From positions 18,168 to 82,167 of the forward strand of contig JAJPGT010000064.1 of NCBI GenBank assembly GCA_021325655.1: a DNA stretch of 64,000 bases. Direction: 5' to 3'. The notes below the pieces were generated by a model that did no database searches, had not been told where the DNA came from, and saw nothing but the letters and a program-made list of their open reading frames with translations. The translations under genes and the position numbers were made by a program. Source of the DNA: Pseudomonadota bacterium (GTDB taxonomy: Bacteria; Chloroflexota; UBA6077; JAJPGT01). Within the stretch, counting starts at the first letter, position 1. Each line of letters opens with the position of its first letter. Shown piece by piece: positions 59,860-64,000 of this stretch.

Positions 59860-59876
59860 ACTTATGTTAACTTATA
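59860..59876. repeat. 10-bp-period direct repeat in an AT-rich island
   Basis: ACTTAT at 59860-59865 and 59870-59875 are spaced by GTTA, giving one helical turn between copies. On the minus strand TATAAG (59876-59871) is a possible -10 for the HTH gene. The block 59850-59880 is strikingly AT-rich compared with its surroundings. It could be the operator bound by the adjacent excisionase-like protein. Confidence 0.4.
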
Positions 59877-60029
59877 GCGCCGCGTTTCCTCCGCAAAGTG
59901 CCTCCGCGGCGGCCTGAGCCGTGGTCAGTCTCGGCTATATCTGGGGGCATAGCCGAGACAGCCACCCCGGGCGGGGCCAGGAGCCCGTCCTCCAGCGGGT
60001 CGGCCACGCCGTGCCCGCTGGCAGGCGCA

Positions 60030-60476
60030 CTACAGGCCGCGCTCCGGCGCCCCGGCCGCCAGGTAGCGCTCCAGCAGCAGCGCCGCGGCGCGGGCGTCCA
60101 CCCGCCCCCGCTCCCGGGGGCTGAGCGGCCGGCCAGCCAGCCCCAGCTCCTCCGTTGCCCGCACGCTCGTCTCGTACTCATCCCAGAGCACCAGTGGCAG
60201 GCCAAGCGCCTGCTCCAGCGCCTCGGCAAAGCGACGCGTTCGCTCCGCTTGCGGCCCCTCGCTCTGGTTCAGGTTGCGTGGGAGCCCTACCAGCAGCCGC
60301 CGAATGCCCCGCTCGCGCACCAGGTGGGCCAGCCGGGCCAGGTCGGCGGGGAGGCTGCGCCGGCGCAGCACCCCGGCTTCGCGCACTCCCTGGCGCTCAT
60401 CCCACTGCGCCAGCCCGATGCGCCTGTCCCCCACGTCCAGCGCCAGGATCGGCCCGCTGCTGTGCCTGTCCATCAT
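60030..60476 (-). CDS. ruvX: RuvX/YqgF-type Holliday-junction-resolvase-like nuclease
   Basis: A 148-residue RNase H-fold protein of the YqgF/RuvX family, involved in pre-16S rRNA processing and DNA repair. Residues ILALDVGDRRIGLAQWD at the N-terminus carry the first catalytic Asp, RRLLVGLPRNLNQSEGPQA is the family signature, LVLWDEYETSVRATEEL carries the Glu, and RGRVDARAAALLLERYL the last Asp. Two adjacent ATGs (60476, 60473) are possible starts. It stands alone and divergent from the hydroxyacyl-CoA dehydrogenase gene. Confidence 0.92.
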   Translation of the reverse strand: MMDRHSSGPILALDVGDRRIGLAQWDERQGVREAGVLRRRSLPADLARLAHLVRERGIRRLLVGLPRNLNQSEGPQAERTRRFAEALEQALGLPLVLWDEYETSVRATEELGLAGRPLSPRERGRVDARAAALLLERYLAAGAPERGL

Positions 60477-60648
60477 GTCCCGCTTATCGTCGCGTGGCCA
60501 TGCCCCATTGCATTCTGCCCTTTCGAGTATCAGGCAGCAGCTCTGTGGCAGATTCCCGGCGCCGCAGGTGGGCAGGCGGGCGGCGCGGCGCGGTCGCCCG
60601 GCGTATCATCATCCCGACGCGCTCGGACACGACAGAGGAGGAACGCAG

Positions 60649-61623
60649 ATGGACAAGGCGCCGATCGCGGTGATCGGGACCGGGCAGATGGGGCCGGGCA
60701 TCGGGGTGACAGTCGCCCTGGTCGGCCACCCGGTGACATTGTACGGACGGACCGAGGCGAGCGTGGCCCGAGGGCTCACCGCGGTCGACGCGGTGCTGGA
60801 GCTGCTCACCCGCGAGGAGATCATCAGCCCCGAAGCGGCCGCGGCGGCCGGGGATCATATCTCCGGCACCACCGACCTGGCACAGGCGGTGCGGGACGCG
60901 GCATTCGTCTTCGAGTCGATCGAGGAGAACCTGGCGGTCAAGCAGCGGATGTTCGAGCAGCTCGAAGCGCTCGTCGCCCCGAACACCATTCTGGCGAGCA
61001 ACACCTCCGGGCTGCGGATCAGCGACATCGCCGCCAACCTGCGGCGCCCCGAGCGCGCGGTGACCACTCACTTCTGGAATCCGCCGCACCTGATCCCACT
61101 GGTAGATATCGTGAAGGGCGAGCGGACCAGCGACGCGACGATCGAGCAGACCAGGGCACTGCTGCTCGACGCCGGCAAGCGCCCCGTGGTGGTGCTCAAG
61201 GACACCGCCGGGCAGCTTGGCATCCGGCTGCTGCACGCGGTCAAGCGCGAGGCGTTCTCCATCATCGAGCAGGGGCTGGCCAGCCCGGAGGACGTGGACA
61301 TCGCGATTCGGTACGGCCCTGGGATGCGCTTCGGCGGCTTCGGCCCGATCGAGCACACCGACACGGTTGGCCTGGACATGGTGCTGGCGGTGCAGGAGTC
61401 GGTCGTGCCCGGCCTGTGCCACGCCACCGAGCCGTCACGGCTGCTGCGCGAGAAGGTGGCCCGCGGGGAACTGGGGGTGAAGACCGGCAAGGGCTTCTTC
61501 GACTGGTCCCAGCGCGACCCGCGGGAGGTCACCCGCAGGCGCGACCAGTGGCTCATCCGCCAGCTCAAGGCGATGGCCAAGGAGCAGCAGCCAGCATCCG
61601 CGGCAGCGGATGCCACCCCGTAG
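60649..61623 (+). CDS. 3-hydroxyacyl-CoA dehydrogenase family protein
   Basis: A 324-residue NAD-dependent dehydrogenase. The Rossmann loop is VIGTGQMGPGIGVTVALVGH (about 8-27), ESIEENLAVKQRMFEQLEAL and LASNTSGLRISDIA are family-typical, and the catalytic His-Glu dyad is around TTHFWNPPHLIPLVDIV. The C-terminal helical domain ends GVKTGKGFFDWSQRDP. It oxidises a 3-hydroxyacyl-CoA or related 3-hydroxy acid. AGAGGAGG lies six bases before the ATG, and TATCAT at 60604-60609 may be the -10. The aminotransferase follows after 51 bases, so they may act in sequence on one metabolite. Confidence 0.9.
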   Translation: MDKAPIAVIGTGQMGPGIGVTVALVGHPVTLYGRTEASVARGLTAVDAVLELLTREEIISPEAAAAAGDHISGTTDLAQAVRDAAFVFESIEENLAVKQRMFEQLEALVAPNTILASNTSGLRISDIAANLRRPERAVTTHFWNPPHLIPLVDIVKGERTSDATIEQTRALLLDAGKRPVVVLKDTAGQLGIRLLHAVKREAFSIIEQGLASPEDVDIAIRYGPGMRFGGFGPIEHTDTVGLDMVLAVQESVVPGLCHATEPSRLLREKVARGELGVKTGKGFFDWSQRDPREVTRRRDQWLIRQLKAMAKEQQPASAAADATP

Positions 61624-61674
61624 CCGCGCTCGCCGAACCGCGTCCAACCACCACACTGGCACACTGGAGACGAC

Positions 61675-62985
61675 ATGACGCTCACCACCGATAGCCCCGC
61701 CGCCCGCCAGCGCGAGCTGCTCGACCTCGCCGGCAGTGTCCTCGCCGGTGGCGGGCTGGGCCTGTTCCAGCTCCCCGACGAGGTGAACCTGGTCATCGCC
61801 GAGGGCCGCGGCAGCCACGTCACCGCCGTGGACGGCAAGGACTACATCGACTACCACCTCGGCTCCGGCCCGGCACTGCTCGGCCACGCCCACCCGGAGG
61901 TCGTCGCCGCCGTCCAGGCGCAGCTCCCCAAGGGCAGCACCTACTACTTCCTGAACGAGCCAGCCATTCGGCTGGCCCAGCGCCTGGTGGAGGCGATCCC
62001 CTGCGCGGACGTGGTCCACTTCACCGGCTCGGGCACCGAGGCCACCTTCTTCGCGCTACGCATCGCCCGCGCCTACACCGGCCGACAGAAGGTGCTGAAG
62101 TTCGAGGGCGGCTGGCACGGGATGCACGACTATGCGCTCTGGGGCACGGTCCCCTCGCGCCCCAGCCCCTACCCGAACGCCAACCCAGACTCGGCTGGCA
62201 TCCCCGAAGCGCTGCGGGGCCAGGTGCTGGTCGCCCCATTCAATGATGCCGAGCGGGCGGAGGCGATCATCGAGGCACACGGGGCCGACCTGGCGGCGGT
62301 GATCGTTGAGCCATTGGAGCGGGTACTGGTTCCGCAGCCCGGCTTTCTGGAGGCGATCCGCGAGGCGACGCGGCGCCACGGGATCGTGCTGATCTTCGAC
62401 GAGGTGGTGACCGGCTTCCGCGTTGCCTGGGGCGGGGCGCAGGAGCGCTACGGGGTGATCCCGGACATGGCGACCTACGGCAAAGCGATGTCCGGCGGCT
62501 TCCCGATGGCGGCGATCGCCGGTCGCCGCGAGGTGATGGCGCCGCTGGACAGCCGGGTCCGCGACCGCGCCCACCTGGCCTGGGCCAGCGGCACCCTGAA
62601 TGGCAACCCGATCAGCGCCACCGCCGGCCTGGCCGCCCTGGACGTGCTCAGCCGTCCCGGCGCCTACGACGTGTTCCACCACATCGGCGGCCGACTGCGG
62701 CGCGAGATCAAGGCGCTCGGCGCTCGCCACGGCTTCGCGGTGCAGACCCCGGGCGAGGACGCCGTGTTCGGCGTTCGCTTCACCGAGAAGGAAGACCTGC
62801 ACACCTGGGAGGACCTGCTGACGCACGACCGGCAGCTCGGCCTGCGCTGGGGGATCGAGCTGCTCAAGCGGGGTATCCTCAACAACCCGAACGAAAAGTT
62901 CTACCTCTCCATCGCCCACACCGACGCCGACGTCGACCGCACCCTGGACGCCTGCGACGACGCGTTCAAGGCGCTGAAAATGTAG
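61675..62985 (+). CDS. class III aminotransferase, glutamate-1-semialdehyde aminomutase-like (copy 2)
   Basis: A 436-residue PLP enzyme related to the protein at 6894-8243. FTGSGTEATFFALRIARAYT binds PLP, HGIVLIFDEVVTGFRVAWGG has the ring-binding Asp, and MATYGKAMSGGFPMAAIAGR holds the Schiff-base Lys. KFEGGWHGMHDYALWG is the GSA-type substrate loop. No tetrapyrrole genes are near, and its partner is a hydroxyacyl-CoA dehydrogenase, so amino-acid or beta-amino-acid catabolism is more likely than haem synthesis. It is the last gene of this short plus-strand operon. Confidence 0.85.
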   Translation: MTLTTDSPAARQRELLDLAGSVLAGGGLGLFQLPDEVNLVIAEGRGSHVTAVDGKDYIDYHLGSGPALLGHAHPEVVAAVQAQLPKGSTYYFLNEPAIRLAQRLVEAIPCADVVHFTGSGTEATFFALRIARAYTGRQKVLKFEGGWHGMHDYALWGTVPSRPSPYPNANPDSAGIPEALRGQVLVAPFNDAERAEAIIEAHGADLAAVIVEPLERVLVPQPGFLEAIREATRRHGIVLIFDEVVTGFRVAWGGAQERYGVIPDMATYGKAMSGGFPMAAIAGRREVMAPLDSRVRDRAHLAWASGTLNGNPISATAGLAALDVLSRPGAYDVFHHIGGRLRREIKALGARHGFAVQTPGEDAVFGVRFTEKEDLHTWEDLLTHDRQLGLRWGIELLKRGILNNPNEKFYLSIAHTDADVDRTLDACDDAFKALKM

Positions 62986-63136
62986 CCAGCCACCACCTCG
63001 ACCGCGGGCGTTGCCATCTCACCCGTGGGTGACAGGCAGGTGTCACTATCGGGCGCGACACTCCGGCGCGCAGGTGTGCCGGGCTGATCCATTGTGCCAG
63101 AGAGTCACGAAGACCGGGATTTTGGGAGGTGCGGAG

Positions 63137-63508
63137 ATGTCAGAGCCGAGCCTCGCGGAGCGCATTCAGCGCGAGCTGCCCCACCTGTCGCCGCCGCAGG
63201 TGGAGGAGCTGGCGCAGGCGGTGCAGCGGCTGGTGCAGGCCTTTCATCCCGAGCGCATCTACGTCTTTGGCTCCCAGGCACGCGGAACGCCGCGACCGGA
63301 TAGCGACATCGATCTGCTCGTCGTGGTGCCCAGCTCGAACCTGCCCGGCTACCGACGAGATCAGGAGGCCTACCAGGCATTGGGCTGGCACAGCCTGCCG
63401 CTTGAGATCATCGTGATGACGCGCGCCGAGTTCGACGAGCGCCTCCCGGCGCTTGCATCGCTCCCAGCGACTGTCGCCCGCGAGGGGAGGCTGCTGTATG
63501 CAGCCTGA
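63137..63508 (+). CDS. MNT-type nucleotidyltransferase of an MNT-HEPN module
   Basis: A 123-residue minimal nucleotidyltransferase. The active site is YVFGSQARGTPRPDSDIDLL (about 42-61), with the GSxxxG and DxD motifs intact, and a third acidic residue is likely in LEIIVMTRAEFDE. In MNT-HEPN toxin-antitoxin pairs this protein modifies (AMPylates) and neutralises the HEPN partner. GGGAGGTGCGGAG before the ATG supports this start over an upstream extension. It overlaps the HEPN gene by 11 bases. Confidence 0.88.
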   Translation: MSEPSLAERIQRELPHLSPPQVEELAQAVQRLVQAFHPERIYVFGSQARGTPRPDSDIDLLVVVPSSNLPGYRRDQEAYQALGWHSLPLEIIVMTRAEFDERLPALASLPATVAREGRLLYAA

Positions 63509-63893
63509 GGTGCTGCGCGAGGCGCAGGACTGGCTGGCGCGGGCGGAGCAGGACCTCGAGGCAGCGGAGGCGCTGCTGGCCAGGGCGCGGCCGCTGCCGG
63601 GGATAGTCGCCTATCACACCCAGCAGGCGGCCGAGAAGGCGCTGAAGGGCTTCCTCGCCGCCCACAATCAGCCGTTTGAGCGGACGCATGAGCTCGTTCC
63701 CCTACTGAACGCCTGCCGTCAGCTCGACCCAGCTTTCGTACAGCTCCTGGCGGCGGCCGAAACACTCTCGCCGTATGCGACCCGCTTTCGGTATCCGCCG
63801 GGCCCCCTGGCTCCATCCGTACCAGACGCCGAGCAGGCGCTACGGCTCGCCCGGGACCTGATCGGCTTCGTCCGTCGGCAGCTCGGGTTGTGA
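63498..63893 (+). CDS. HEPN domain protein, partner of MNT
   Basis: A 131-residue all-helical HEPN protein with EAQDWLARAEQDLEAAEALL at the start, the core YHTQQAAEKALKGFLAAHNQ (about 39-58), THELVPLLNACRQLD, and YATRFRYPPGP (about 97), the region that resembles the regulatory Tyr/Arg segment in this class. The canonical RxxxxxH RNase motif is not obvious. It overlaps the MNT gene and is followed within five bases by the presumed end of an insertion sequence. The pair is probably a small toxin-antitoxin or phosphate/nucleotide-sensing module. Confidence 0.85.
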   Translation: MQPEVLREAQDWLARAEQDLEAAEALLARARPLPGIVAYHTQQAAEKALKGFLAAHNQPFERTHELVPLLNACRQLDPAFVQLLAAAETLSPYATRFRYPPGPLAPSVPDAEQALRLARDLIGFVRRQLGL

Positions 63894-63898
63894 GGCTA

Positions 63899-64000
63899 GG
63901 GCCTGTCTTCAATGGAGAAGTTCGATTGACGATAATTGTGTTGACAGATCGTGTGCTCCCGGAGGTGGGGTATGCCACGACGGCACGAGTTGACCGATGC
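63899..64000 (+). mobile_element. left end of a probable IS5-type insertion sequence (truncated by the window)
   Basis: The sequence changes character after the HEPN stop: GGGCCTGTCTTCAATGGAGA has the look of an IS terminal repeat. An AT-rich stretch with a promoter-like pair follows (TTCAAT 63908-63913 and GATAAT 63931-63936, spacing 17), then a short transposase start. Only about 100 bases are present, so the opposite inverted repeat and target duplication cannot be checked. Confidence 0.5.
63972..64000 (+). CDS. IS5-type transposase, first residues only
   Basis: ATG at 63972 with GGAGGTGGGG directly upstream begins MPRRHELTDA. This is the usual opening of the DUF4096/IS5-family transposase N-terminus (a short basic run, then ELTD). 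The gene runs out of the window after ten codons. The assignment is by pattern and would be settled by the next hundred bases. Confidence 0.5.

Overview
The window reads as chromosome from a very GC-rich, non-model bacterium, most likely a Chloroflexota member of the Thermomicrobia/Sphaerobacter kind. This is an inference, not a database result. It rests on strong G/C bias at third codon positions, Ala/Pro/Thr-rich linkers behind lipoprotein signals, several LysM or Cys-peptidase exported proteins, a MurE without the meso-DAP signature, and genes with -10 boxes almost touching the start codon. Genes on both strands are interleaved in short operons.

Layout. 1-4.3 kb (minus): a stress module of two Hsp20 proteins, an ECF-like sigma factor overlapping a release-factor-like (baeRF) protein, a metallophosphoesterase-like protein without its metal ligands, and a PadR regulator with a clear palindromic operator. 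4.5-9 kb: a decayed membrane gene, an EamA exporter, DedA, a class III aminotransferase and methionine aminopeptidase. 9.1-21.6 kb (mostly plus): housekeeping genes, namely coaE with a C45-type Ntn hydrolase and a PHP protein, uvrC, a Tat-exported amidase, murE, a J-like membrane protein, thrC, lysC and a LysM protein. 21.6-22.3 kb: tRNA-Thr(CGT) followed by a 33-bp exact copy of its 3' end, the scar of a lost integrated element, and a chimeric SDR remnant. 22.4-26.4 kb (minus): an efeUOB iron-uptake operon led by a BFN-like gene.

26.6-42.4 kb: an accessory catabolic region with three cyclic-amidohydrolase genes in series, an SsuABC-type ABC importer, two tandem TIM-barrel hydrolases (one lacking the HxH metal motif), an SDR, an EamA exporter, another amidohydrolase with substituted metal ligands, a GATase1-like protein and a nitrilase-family hydrolase. 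The mix points to uptake and opening of a cyclic amide/ureide or N-acyl compound, substrate unknown. 42.6-47.8 kb: a compact 2-aminoethylphosphonate operon, gntR-phnW-phnA-phnY, in which PhnW carries an N-terminal HAD-like domain that looks like a catalytically dead PhnX. The GntR gene and a divergent mgtC gene share a control region with two inverted repeats.

47.9-64 kb: an SDR, a VUT/YhhQ-type transporter, a peptide-type ABC importer without its ATPases, exported LysM/C39-like proteins flanking a broken RCC1-repeat gene, a polytopic molybdopterin oxidoreductase with an internal twin-arginine motif, an orphan excisionase-like HTH, RuvX, a hydroxyacyl-CoA dehydrogenase/aminotransferase pair and an MNT-HEPN pair. 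The window closes inside what looks like the start of an IS5-type insertion sequence.

The strongest candidates for something undescribed are the HAD-PhnW fusion in a PhnW/PhnY/PhnA pathway, the catabolic region with its ligand-poor hydrolases, and the BFN-like gene leading the iron operon.
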